This document shows, one piece after another, positions 26,058 through 32,734 of a stretch of 64,000 nucleotides of DNA. The notes under the pieces were generated by a model that was given only the letters and a program-made list of their open reading frames with translations, searched no databases and was not told where the DNA came from. The DNA comes from Fictibacillus nanhaiensis. GTDB taxonomy: Bacteria; Bacillota; Bacilli; Bacillales; Fictibacillaceae. Within the stretch, counting starts at the first letter, position 1. The number at the start of each line of letters is the position of its first letter. The position numbers and the translations under genes were made by a program. The stretch lies in assembly GCF_019801215.1 (NCBI RefSeq), contig NZ_JAHVJO010000001.1, positions 372,001-436,000 of the forward strand. Reading direction: 5' to 3'.

Positions 26058-26636
26058 TTGAACAAACATATAGGGATTTTTGGCGGTACCTTTAATCCTC
26101 CTCATCTCGGCCATCTGGTTATTGCGCAAGAAGCATTAAAGCAATTAGATCTTGATGAGGTGTGGTGGATGCCAACCTCTAAGCCTCCTCATAAAAATAA
26201 GGTTCAAGAGGTTACGGATGAGCACCGAATACAGATGGTGGAGAAAACGATTGCTAAGAATAATCAATTTTCCATTTCTTTACTTGAGTTTGAGAGAAGC
26301 GGACCTTCATATACTATTGATACGATTCGCATTTTAAATAATAAATTCCCTGATGTATCCTTTACATTTATTATGGGCGGAGATATGGTTCATTCTTTAA
26401 GTACATGGCACCAAATTGATCAATTGAAACATCTTGTACATTTCGCAGGTATTAATAGGGAAGGGTACCCTGTTGATCAACAATGGGAAAGGTATAAGGT
26501 TAAACATGTAGAAGTACCTTATATCGGGATATCTTCAACTATGATTCGTTCCAAGGCAAAAGCCGGACAAAATTTCCGGTACTATGTAGTTGATGAAGTT
26601 TGGAAGCATGTGAAGGAGCATCACCTTTATGGATAG
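26058..26636 (+). CDS. nadD: Nicotinate-nucleotide adenylyltransferase NadD
   Basis: Adenylates nicotinic acid mononucleotide to deamido-NAD in NAD synthesis. Nucleotidyltransferase motifs GGTFNPPHLGH (HxGH type) and ISSTMIR are both present; the length is 192 residues. The TTG at 26058 is chosen because AAGGAG lies 9 nt upstream; the ATG at 26052 is only 3 nt from that site. The end overlaps yqeK by 8 nt. Confidence 0.93.
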   Translation: MNKHIGIFGGTFNPPHLGHLVIAQEALKQLDLDEVWWMPTSKPPHKNKVQEVTDEHRIQMVEKTIAKNNQFSISLLEFERSGPSYTIDTIRILNNKFPDVSFTFIMGGDMVHSLSTWHQIDQLKHLVHFAGINREGYPVDQQWERYKVKHVEVPYIGISSTMIRSKAKAGQNFRYYVVDEVWKHVKEHHLYG

Positions 26637-27201
26637 AGCAATAGCTTTACAACTTGTAAAAAAACAGTTGACGGAGCATCGGTATGTCCACACATTGGGG
26701 GTAATGGAATCAAGCCTGCGCCTAGCTGCGCAATACGGTGCTGATCTAAAGAAGGCCGAACTTGCAGCTATCTTTCACGATTACGCGAAGTTTCGTCCAA
26801 AAGAAGAAATGAAGCAAGTTGTTATCGATGAGAGCCTACCGCTGGATCTATTAGATTTTGGAAATGAATTGCTTCATGCGCCTGTTGGTTCTATTTTAGT
26901 GAAGAGAGAAGCAGGAATTCACGATAAGGAAATACTAAGTGCAATTTATTATCATACAACAGGTAATGGAAGAATGTCGCAATTGGAAAAAATAGTGTTT
27001 TTAGCAGATTATATTGAACCAAATCGACAATTCCCTGGAGTTGAAGAAGTAAGGGATGCGGCCGAACGGAACTTAAATGAGGCATGTTTATTGGCTGTGA
27101 AAAACACCGTTCAATTCCTAATGAAACAAAATCAGAAAATCTATCCGTTAACGATAGAAACATACAATGGATTACAGGAAGAAATAAGACGAAAAAAATA
27201 G
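26629..27201 (+). CDS. yqeK: YqeK, HD-domain Ap4A hydrolase
   Basis: A 190-residue HD-superfamily metal phosphohydrolase. The metal-binding pattern is H...HD...H...D: His24 region (HTLG), FHDYAK (about 49-54), the LLHAPVG segment and YHTTG with LADYIEPNR. The family hydrolyses diadenosine tetraphosphate symmetrically. It is translationally coupled to nadD by an 8-nt overlap. Confidence 0.92.
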   Translation: MDRAIALQLVKKQLTEHRYVHTLGVMESSLRLAAQYGADLKKAELAAIFHDYAKFRPKEEMKQVVIDESLPLDLLDFGNELLHAPVGSILVKREAGIHDKEILSAIYYHTTGNGRMSQLEKIVFLADYIEPNRQFPGVEEVRDAAERNLNEACLLAVKNTVQFLMKQNQKIYPLTIETYNGLQEEIRRKK

Positions 27202-27215
27202 GAGGAGTGCACTGA

Positions 27216-27584
27216 ATGAAGGTAAAAGAACTAATGGAACTAGTAGTCAAAACGGCTGATGATAAAAGAGCCGAAAATATTTCAGTATTACACATGGAAG
27301 GAATTTCATTGGTCGCAGATTATTTTGTTATTTGTCATGGTAATTCAGAAAAACAAGTTCAAGCGATCGCTAAAGAGTTAAAAGATGTAGCATTAGAAAA
27401 TGATATTCAAGTCCGCAGAATGGAAGGGTTTGACCACGCAAGGTGGGTTCTTATAGACTTAGGAAATGTTGTGGCACATGTTTTTCACCGTGATGACCGA
27501 AGCTATTATAATTTAGAAAAGCTATGGGGAGACGCAACTTTAATCGATGTTGATGCCATTCTCGAACACCAGGAAAACATGTAA
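27216..27584 (+). CDS. rsfS: Ribosomal silencing factor RsfS (YqeL)
   Basis: A 122-residue DUF143 protein that binds L14 on the 50S subunit and prevents subunit joining during starvation. Signature DYFVICHGNSEKQVQAIA and the C-terminal GDVVAHVF-like VAHVFHRDDRSYYNLEKLWGDA are intact. AGGAGGAG precedes the ATG. The stop codon overlaps the yqeM start (TAATG). Confidence 0.94.
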   Translation: MKVKELMELVVKTADDKRAENISVLHMEGISLVADYFVICHGNSEKQVQAIAKELKDVALENDIQVRRMEGFDHARWVLIDLGNVVAHVFHRDDRSYYNLEKLWGDATLIDVDAILEHQENM

Positions 27585-28324
27585 TGAGTTATCAGCAATT
27601 TGCTTACCTTTACGATCAATTAATGGATGATGCCCCATATACTGATTGGCTATCTTTTATTAAGACTGTTGTTTCAAATCATTATCCAGACGCTAAACGA
27701 TTTTTAGATATTGGCTGCGGAACAGGTTCATTACCTATTTTATTAGCAAAAGAGGGCTTTGACGTAACAGGTGTTGATCTATCTTCAGATATGTTAACAG
27801 TGGCAAAAGAAAAAGCAGATCAAGAAAAAGTACAGCTTTCCCTTTTTCAGCAGGATATGAGAGAGCTTGAGGGACTAGGGAAATATGATTGTGTTACGAT
27901 TTTGTGTGATTCTATTAATTACATAACAACGGAAGAAGATGTGAAACGGACTTTTCTTTCAGCTAAGAATCATTTAGAAACAAATGGATTGCTATTATTT
28001 GATGTTCACTCTATACATAAAATCAAAAATGTATTTACAGGTCAGACATTTGGGAGTAATGAGGAACAATTGTCGTATATATGGCAGTGTTTTGAAGGTG
28101 AATTACAAAACAGTGTAGAACATGAATTAAGCTTTTTTGTTCAAACCGGAGAATTGTATGAACGGTATGATGAAGTTCATATACAACGAACATTTCCGGT
28201 TGATGATTACGTAATATGGCTCAATGAATGCAACTTTGATGTGATTGATATAACTGCTGACTTTTTACCAGAATCTCCTCATCCATTTAGTGAAAGAATA
28301 TTGTTTGCTGCAAAAATGAGATAG
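27584..28324 (+). CDS. yqeM: SAM-dependent methyltransferase YqeM
   Basis: A 246-residue class I methyltransferase with motif I LDIGCGTGS (Asp42-Gly48) and GVDLSSDML after it. The substrate is unknown. It is the last gene of the yqeG operon, overlapping rsfS by 1 nt, and is followed by a terminator. In B. subtilis it precedes comER; here 7.7 kb of other genes separate the two. Confidence 0.92.
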   Translation: MSYQQFAYLYDQLMDDAPYTDWLSFIKTVVSNHYPDAKRFLDIGCGTGSLPILLAKEGFDVTGVDLSSDMLTVAKEKADQEKVQLSLFQQDMRELEGLGKYDCVTILCDSINYITTEEDVKRTFLSAKNHLETNGLLLFDVHSIHKIKNVFTGQTFGSNEEQLSYIWQCFEGELQNSVEHELSFFVQTGELYERYDEVHIQRTFPVDDYVIWLNECNFDVIDITADFLPESPHPFSERILFAAKMR

Positions 28325-28335
28325 CGTTTCTAACA

Positions 28336-28359
28336 GACAGCCTTGTGCTGTCTTTTTTA
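28336..28359 (+). terminator. Terminator of the yqeG-yqeM operon
   Basis: GACAGC-CTTGT-GCTGTC stem followed by a run of six T residues. Confidence 0.85.
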
Positions 28360-28429
28360 TATCTCCATTGTAGGATACAATATGGAAGAGTTTATTTGGA
28401 ACACATGACTGTGAAGGTGTGTGATTAAC

Positions 28430-29806
28430 ATGTTGAGTAATGACCCGTTGTTAAAACATCAAATTTTAGAAACCATTATTGATAGCGCATATGAATGGAT
28501 TGTTGTTGTGGATCATGGGGGATTCGTGGAATACATGAACAAAACGTATTGTGAATTTCTAGGTGAAAACCCTTCTGAAGTCATTGGAAAACACGTAACG
28601 GATGTAATTGAGAATACACGCATGCATAAAGCAGTACTACAAGGGAAGGTAGAGATTGCAGACCTTCAGTACATTAGAGGAAATTACATGATAGCGAATC
28701 GTATTCCGATTATGCATGAAGGAAAAGTAATTGGTGCAGTAGGGACGGTCATATTCCGTGATACTGAACAGTGGAAAAAAATGAACTCCCATATAAAAGC
28801 GCTGCTTCATGAACTTGATTTTTATAAAAAAGAATGGCACGACATAAACGGAGCAGCTTATACGCTCAATGATTTTGCGGGATTGTCTTCAGAAGTAGAA
28901 AAAATTAAAGAGCGCGTAAAAAATATTGCTAGCGGAGACTTGTCTGTGTTGATTCGTGGTGAGAGTGGAACTGGGAAGGAATTGCTCGCACATAGCATAC
29001 ACCAATTAAGCGAAAGAAGCGGTAAGCCGTTTATTAAGATAAATTGCGGAGCCGTTCCCGAACACTTATTTGAGTCTGAACTGTTCGGCTATGCGGAAGG
29101 TGCTTTTACAGGTGCAAAAAAAGGCGGTAAACCAGGTAAATTTCAGCTGGCAGATGGTGGTACATTGTTTTTAGATGAAATTGGAGATCTTCCGATGCAC
29201 ATGCAGATTAAACTTCTTCGGGTACTTCAGGAAAAAGAGATTGAACCAGTTGGATCGATCCGCTCTGAAAAAGTGAACGTAAGAGTGATAGCAGCTACAA
29301 ACCGTCCGCTTGAACAGCTGATAAACGAAAAGAAGTTCCGAGAAGACTTGTTTTACCGTATTAATGTTTTGCAGATTCATATTCCGCCTCTTCGGGAACG
29401 TAAAAACGATATATGGCCATTAACAGAAAGTTTTATTCAATCAATAAGTGCTGAGACAGGTAAACGCATTCTGAAGATAAATGAAGATGTAAAAGAAGCG
29501 TTTTTACAATATACTTGGCCTGGAAATGCCAGAGAACTTAAAAATTTCGTAGAAGCGGCAATTCAGCTTATGGAAAGTGATCAATTATATTTAGACGCTT
29601 TGCCTGATTTTTTAAAAGAAAAGTTAGGTCTTAGTGAAACAAAGAAATCTTTAAAACATTATGTTCAAGATACTGAGAGAAAAGTAATATCAACTCATCT
29701 TGAGAGAATGAACGGTGATATTATGGCAGTAGCCAAAGTGCTTGGAATCGGTAAAACAAATCTTTATGATAAAATAAAAAAATATAACATCAAGTATCAA
29801 AATTAA
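28430..29806 (+). CDS. Sigma-54-dependent transcriptional activator with PAS domain
   Basis: A 458-residue enhancer-binding protein. An N-terminal PAS sensor domain (about 13-115) is followed by the AAA+ domain: Walker A GESGTGKE (177-184), the sigma-54 contact loop GAFTGA (224-229), Walker B GGTLFLDE (243-250), and a C-terminal Fis-type helix-turn-helix (MAVAKVLGIGKTNLYDKIKKY). It drives promoters that use SigL. The next promoter downstream is a clear -24/-12 site with three palindromes upstream, so its target is probably the adjacent 3-hydroxybutyrate operon. The ATG at 28430 has GAAGGTG about 10 nt upstream; the GTG at 28421 abuts that site. The ligand of the PAS domain is unknown. Confidence 0.92.
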   Translation: MLSNDPLLKHQILETIIDSAYEWIVVVDHGGFVEYMNKTYCEFLGENPSEVIGKHVTDVIENTRMHKAVLQGKVEIADLQYIRGNYMIANRIPIMHEGKVIGAVGTVIFRDTEQWKKMNSHIKALLHELDFYKKEWHDINGAAYTLNDFAGLSSEVEKIKERVKNIASGDLSVLIRGESGTGKELLAHSIHQLSERSGKPFIKINCGAVPEHLFESELFGYAEGAFTGAKKGGKPGKFQLADGGTLFLDEIGDLPMHMQIKLLRVLQEKEIEPVGSIRSEKVNVRVIAATNRPLEQLINEKKFREDLFYRINVLQIHIPPLRERKNDIWPLTESFIQSISAETGKRILKINEDVKEAFLQYTWPGNARELKNFVEAAIQLMESDQLYLDALPDFLKEKLGLSETKKSLKHYVQDTERKVISTHLERMNGDIMAVAKVLGIGKTNLYDKIKKYNIKYQN

Positions 29807-29811
29807 TAGAA

Positions 29812-29827
29812 TTCCGGAAAAACGGAA
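29812..29827 (+). promoter_or_regulatory. Palindrome 1, putative enhancer site of the sigma-54 activator
   Basis: TTCCG-GAAAAA-CGGAA, a perfect 5-bp inverted repeat with a 6-nt spacer, 6 nt after the activator stop codon. Confidence 0.7.
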
Positions 29828-29832
29828 AACCA

Positions 29833-29848
29833 TTCCGGATTTTCGGAA
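29833..29848 (+). promoter_or_regulatory. Palindrome 2, putative enhancer site of the sigma-54 activator
   Basis: TTCCG-GATTTT-CGGAA. The centre is 21 bp from palindrome 1, two helical turns, so both lie on one face of the DNA. Confidence 0.7.
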
Positions 29849-29942
29849 GGGAGTCTGAATTGTATTAAACACTTTGGATAAGCCCTTTCATTCGTGCTCT
29901 TTAGCGAAATAAAAGTATAATGTGCATAGCACTTATCTAATT

Positions 29943-29958
29943 TTCCGATTTTTCGGAA
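29943..29958 (+). promoter_or_regulatory. Palindrome 3, putative enhancer site of the sigma-54 activator
   Basis: TTCCG-ATTTTT-CGGAA, the same architecture, centred about 50 bp before the -24/-12 promoter. Confidence 0.65.
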
Positions 29959-29997
29959 AAAAATAAAAAAATAAAAGGTATATAGCCTGCTTTCAAC

Positions 29998-30014
29998 TTG
30001 GCACAAAACTTGCA
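29998..30014 (+). promoter_or_regulatory. Sigma-54 (SigL) -24/-12 promoter of the 3-hydroxybutyrate operon
   Basis: TTGGCAC-AAAAC-TTGCA is an exact match to the consensus TGGCAC-N5-TTGC. The invariant GG and GC have the required spacing. It lies about 118 nt before the transporter start. The 325-nt gap it sits in also holds three palindromes, a CcpA-like site and a leader hairpin. Confidence 0.92.
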
Positions 30015-30057
30015 ACATCTTACACAAGTGTCATCAGAGGAGATATACCTTCTAAAA

Positions 30058-30072
30058 TGTAAGCGCTTAACA
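30058..30072 (+). promoter_or_regulatory. Possible cre (CcpA) site in the leader
   Basis: TGTAAGCGCTTAACA differs from the amyO-type cre TGTAAGCGTTAACA by one inserted base and is nearly palindromic. It lies about 35 nt downstream of the expected start of transcription, where CcpA binding would act as a roadblock. Confidence 0.5.
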
Positions 30073-30131
30073 ATGGTGAGTTATTTATCATCATTGGTAC
30101 AAAAAGTATTTTTTAGAAATGGGGAATGAAA

Positions 30132-31526
30132 TTGGACATTATTATTATCTTATTATCATTATTTTTCTTAATGTTTGTAGCTTATCGAGGGTTCAGTGTT
30201 ATCTTATTTGCGCCAATCGCTGCCTTGTTTGCTGTCTTGTTAACAGAACCAGGTCACGTACTGCCTTTTTTCTCAGGTGTATTCATGGAAAAGATGGTTG
30301 GCTTTATCAAGCTGTATTTTCCTGTGTTTTTATTAGGTGCTATTTTTGGAAAAGTGGTCGAGATGTCTGGGTTCGCAAAATCAATTACACAATTTGTGAT
30401 TAAGCTGATCGGGGCTTCACGTGCGATGCTGGCTATCGTTTTAGTAGGGGCTATCCTTACTTATGGCGGAGTGTCGTTGTTTGTTGTTGCATTCGCACTT
30501 TATCCGTTTGCTGCCGAGCTATTTAAGCTAGCTGATATTCCAAAGAGGCTTATTCCTGGAACGATTGCACTAGGAGCCTTTACTTTTACTATGGATGCTT
30601 TTCCGGGAAGTCCTCAAATCCAAAATATTATTCCGACTTCCTTTTTCGGTACAACAACTTGGGCAGCACCTACGCTTGGGTTTATTGGGGGGCTATTTGT
30701 TTTTATTCTAGGTATGGTTTATCTGGAATGGAGACGCAGACAAGCTGCCGCAAAAGGAGAAGGTTATGGAACGGGTCATAGCAATGAACCGGAAAAGCTA
30801 GAATCAGAGAACTTGCCAAACGCTTTTATTGCGATTCTGCCTCTTATTTTAGTAGGGGTATTCAATAAATGGTTTACAGTGTTAATCCCAAAATATTATG
30901 GGAAAACGTTTGATTTCTCAGCGATTGGCATGAAGAATGTTCCTGAAATCCAAATTCCTACACTTGCGGCTGTGTGGGCGGTTGAAGGAGCTCTAATTAT
31001 CGGTATTGTTACGGTATTGTTATTCTCCTTTAAAAGGATCAAGAGCAACTTTAACAAAGGTATCAACTTATCTATCGGCGGAGCATTGCTAGCAACTCTT
31101 AATACGGCATCTGAGTATGGGTTTGGAGGAGTAATCGCTGCGTTGCCTGGATTTGCTGCTGTAAACAAAGCGATGTCTGATACAATAAAAGATCCTTTAG
31201 TTAACGAAGCGGTAACTACAACAACATTAGCTGGTATAACAGGTTCAGCTTCTGGCGGGATGAGTATTGCTCTTGCAACAATGAGTGAAACGTATATAGA
31301 ACAGGCGAATAAGCTAGGAATCAGCCCTGAAGTACTTCACCGTGTCGCATCCATGGCGAGTGGTGGGATGGACACACTTCCTCATAATGGTGCAGTCATT
31401 ACTCTTTTAGCTGTAACAGGACTAACACATAAGCAAGCATATATCGATATTTTTGCTATGACAATTATAAAAACAACAGCAGTATTTGTCATTATCGGCT
31501 TATATTATATGTTTGGAATTGTTTAA
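30132..31526 (+). CDS. GntP-family transporter, probable 3-hydroxybutyrate permease (YxjC-like)
   Basis: An integral membrane carrier of about 464 residues with about 12 hydrophobic helices, resembling B. subtilis YxjC of the GntP (gluconate permease) family. TYGGVSLFVVAFALYPFA and MDAFPGSPQIQNIIPTSFF are family-like loops. The next gene encodes 3-hydroxybutyrate dehydrogenase, so (R)-3-hydroxybutyrate is the likely substrate. The TTG at 30132 is preferred because GGGGA ends 7 nt upstream; the ATG at 30126 directly follows that site and is the alternative. Confidence 0.88.
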   Translation: MDIIIILLSLFFLMFVAYRGFSVILFAPIAALFAVLLTEPGHVLPFFSGVFMEKMVGFIKLYFPVFLLGAIFGKVVEMSGFAKSITQFVIKLIGASRAMLAIVLVGAILTYGGVSLFVVAFALYPFAAELFKLADIPKRLIPGTIALGAFTFTMDAFPGSPQIQNIIPTSFFGTTTWAAPTLGFIGGLFVFILGMVYLEWRRRQAAAKGEGYGTGHSNEPEKLESENLPNAFIAILPLILVGVFNKWFTVLIPKYYGKTFDFSAIGMKNVPEIQIPTLAAVWAVEGALIIGIVTVLLFSFKRIKSNFNKGINLSIGGALLATLNTASEYGFGGVIAALPGFAAVNKAMSDTIKDPLVNEAVTTTTLAGITGSASGGMSIALATMSETYIEQANKLGISPEVLHRVASMASGGMDTLPHNGAVITLLAVTGLTHKQAYIDIFAMTIIKTTAVFVIIGLYYMFGIV

Positions 31527-31553
31527 AATCTTAGCTTAAAGGAGAGGTTATCT

Positions 31554-32339
31554 GTGGAATCATTCGTTCAAAATAAGGTGGTATTTATAACAGGTGCAGC
31601 AAGCGGGATAGGACTTGAACTTGCAAAATCATTTGCAGAAAATGGAGCAAATGTAGTGATAAGTGATCTGGATCATGAAAGAGCAAAGAAATCTGCAGAA
31701 AAGCTTAAAGACGAAGGTTACAATGTTATCGGATTAGGTTGTAACGTTACGAATGAACAGGAATTGACTTCTGCCTTGGACGAAACGGTTAACCGGTTCA
31801 ATCGGATTGACGTTGTGATCAATAATGCTGGTTTACAATACGTTTCTCCTTTAGAAGAGTTTCCAACAGAAAAATTTCAGCAGCTGATTAATGTAATGCT
31901 GACGGCCCCTTTTATGGCAACAAAACATGTTTTTCCGATCATGAAAAAACAGGGCTTTGGCCGAATCATCAATATGGCTTCAATAAATGGTTTAGTCGGA
32001 TTCGCAGGTAAAGCTGCTTATAATAGTGCAAAACATGGAGTGATCGGCTTAACAAAAGTGGCTGCATTAGAAGGTGCTGAGCATGGAATTACAGTAAATG
32101 CTATATGCCCAGGATATGTGGATACACCACTTGTAAGAGGTCAACTCGAAGATTTAGCGAAAACTAGAAATGTAGAACTTGAAAAAGTGTTAGAAGAGGT
32201 AATTTATCCGTTAGTACCTCAAAAAAGATTGTTAGAAGTGCAAGAGATTTCAGATTATGCGATTTTTTTATGCAGTGAAAAAGCAAAAGGCGTTACAGGG
32301 CAAGCAATCGTCATTGATGGTGGATATGTTGCCCAATAA
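31554..32339 (+). CDS. 3-hydroxybutyrate dehydrogenase
   Basis: A 261-residue short-chain dehydrogenase that oxidises (R)-3-hydroxybutyrate to acetoacetate with NAD. The cofactor loop is TGAASGIG (13-20), NNAG is at 90-93, and the catalytic residues are Ser143, Tyr156 and Lys160. The sequence is close to B. subtilis YxjF/bacterial BdhA types, including NMASINGLVGFAGKAAYNSAKHG. The start is GTG, with AGGAGAGG about 6 nt upstream. It is cotranscribed with the transporter from the sigma-54 promoter. No obvious terminator follows. Confidence 0.9.
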   Translation: MESFVQNKVVFITGAASGIGLELAKSFAENGANVVISDLDHERAKKSAEKLKDEGYNVIGLGCNVTNEQELTSALDETVNRFNRIDVVINNAGLQYVSPLEEFPTEKFQQLINVMLTAPFMATKHVFPIMKKQGFGRIINMASINGLVGFAGKAAYNSAKHGVIGLTKVAALEGAEHGITVNAICPGYVDTPLVRGQLEDLAKTRNVELEKVLEEVIYPLVPQKRLLEVQEISDYAIFLCSEKAKGVTGQAIVIDGGYVAQ

Positions 32340-32373
32340 AAAGAGAGTCAGTTTCCTAATTTTCAATTGACAT

Positions 32374-32389
32374 TCACTATATTTAGTGT
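32374..32389 (+). promoter_or_regulatory. NrdR box 1
   Basis: TCACTATATTTAGTGT differs at two positions from the NrdR consensus ACACTATATATAGTGT. It overlaps the -35 region of the predicted promoter. Confidence 0.7.
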
Positions 32390-32415
32390 CAAAGTATTAA
32401 ATACAAAACTATATA
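32386..32415 (+). promoter_or_regulatory. Probable promoter of the ribonucleotide reductase operon
   Basis: GTGTCA (32386-32391), an 18-nt spacer and TATATA (32410-32415). The predicted start near 32422 coincides with the first base of the riboswitch. Both elements overlap NrdR-like boxes. TTGACA at 32367-32372 is an alternative -35, but no -10 lies at 17 nt. Confidence 0.5.
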
Positions 32416-32421
32416 TGGAGA
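32406..32421 (+). promoter_or_regulatory. NrdR box 2 (degenerate)
   Basis: AAACTATATATGGAGA keeps the CTATATAT core of the consensus, with a weak right half. It begins 32 bp from box 1, the three-turn spacing usual for NrdR box pairs, and covers the -10. Confidence 0.55.
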
Positions 32422-32422
32422 A

Positions 32423-32594
32423 TTCAGGCGCCGACATATCGGCTTAATAGGGAATTCGGTGAAAAACCGAAGCTGTCCCCGCAACTGTAATTGTGGACGA
32501 AATGGAATTGCCACTGTATAGATCGGCTAGTAAATGGCTGCTATATGGGAAGGCCCAAAGTAGGACGAAGCAATAGCCAGTAGACCTGCCTGAA
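32423..32594 (+). ncRNA. Cobalamin (AdoCbl) riboswitch aptamer
   Basis: Closing stem P1 is TTCAGGC (32423-32429) with GCCTGAA (32588-32594). The conserved core GCCACTG is at 32510-32516, and the B12 box AGCCAGTAGACCTGCC at 32575-32590 matches the consensus with one change. The characteristic CGGTGAAAAACCGAAGCTGTCCCCGCAACTGTAA-type J/P region runs from about 32457. With the downstream terminator it would turn off the class I ribonucleotide reductase when adenosylcobalamin is plentiful. Confidence 0.95.
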
Positions 32595-32682
32595 TACTCC
32601 TGTTTTCTTTTCCTCGGGGATTGGGAGAAAGAACGATACATTCCACAAGTGATCGTCTTGTTGTTTTTATTCGTTCCTTTTT

Positions 32683-32716
32683 CCCTCTTCCTGTCGAAGA
32701 GGGGTTTTTTATTTTT
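32683..32716 (+). terminator. Riboswitch expression-platform terminator
   Basis: CCCTCTTC-CTGTC-GAAGAGGG, a perfect 8-bp stem followed by G and a run of T residues. It lies between the aptamer and the reductase ribosome binding site. Confidence 0.88.
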
Positions 32717-32734
32717 ATGAAGGAGTGGATGAAT

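Noticed and set aside
32621-32734. Extended N-terminus of the ribonucleotide reductase alpha subunit
   Set aside because: It would be translated from inside the riboswitch expression platform and through the terminator; the ATG at 32735 has the ribosome binding site.
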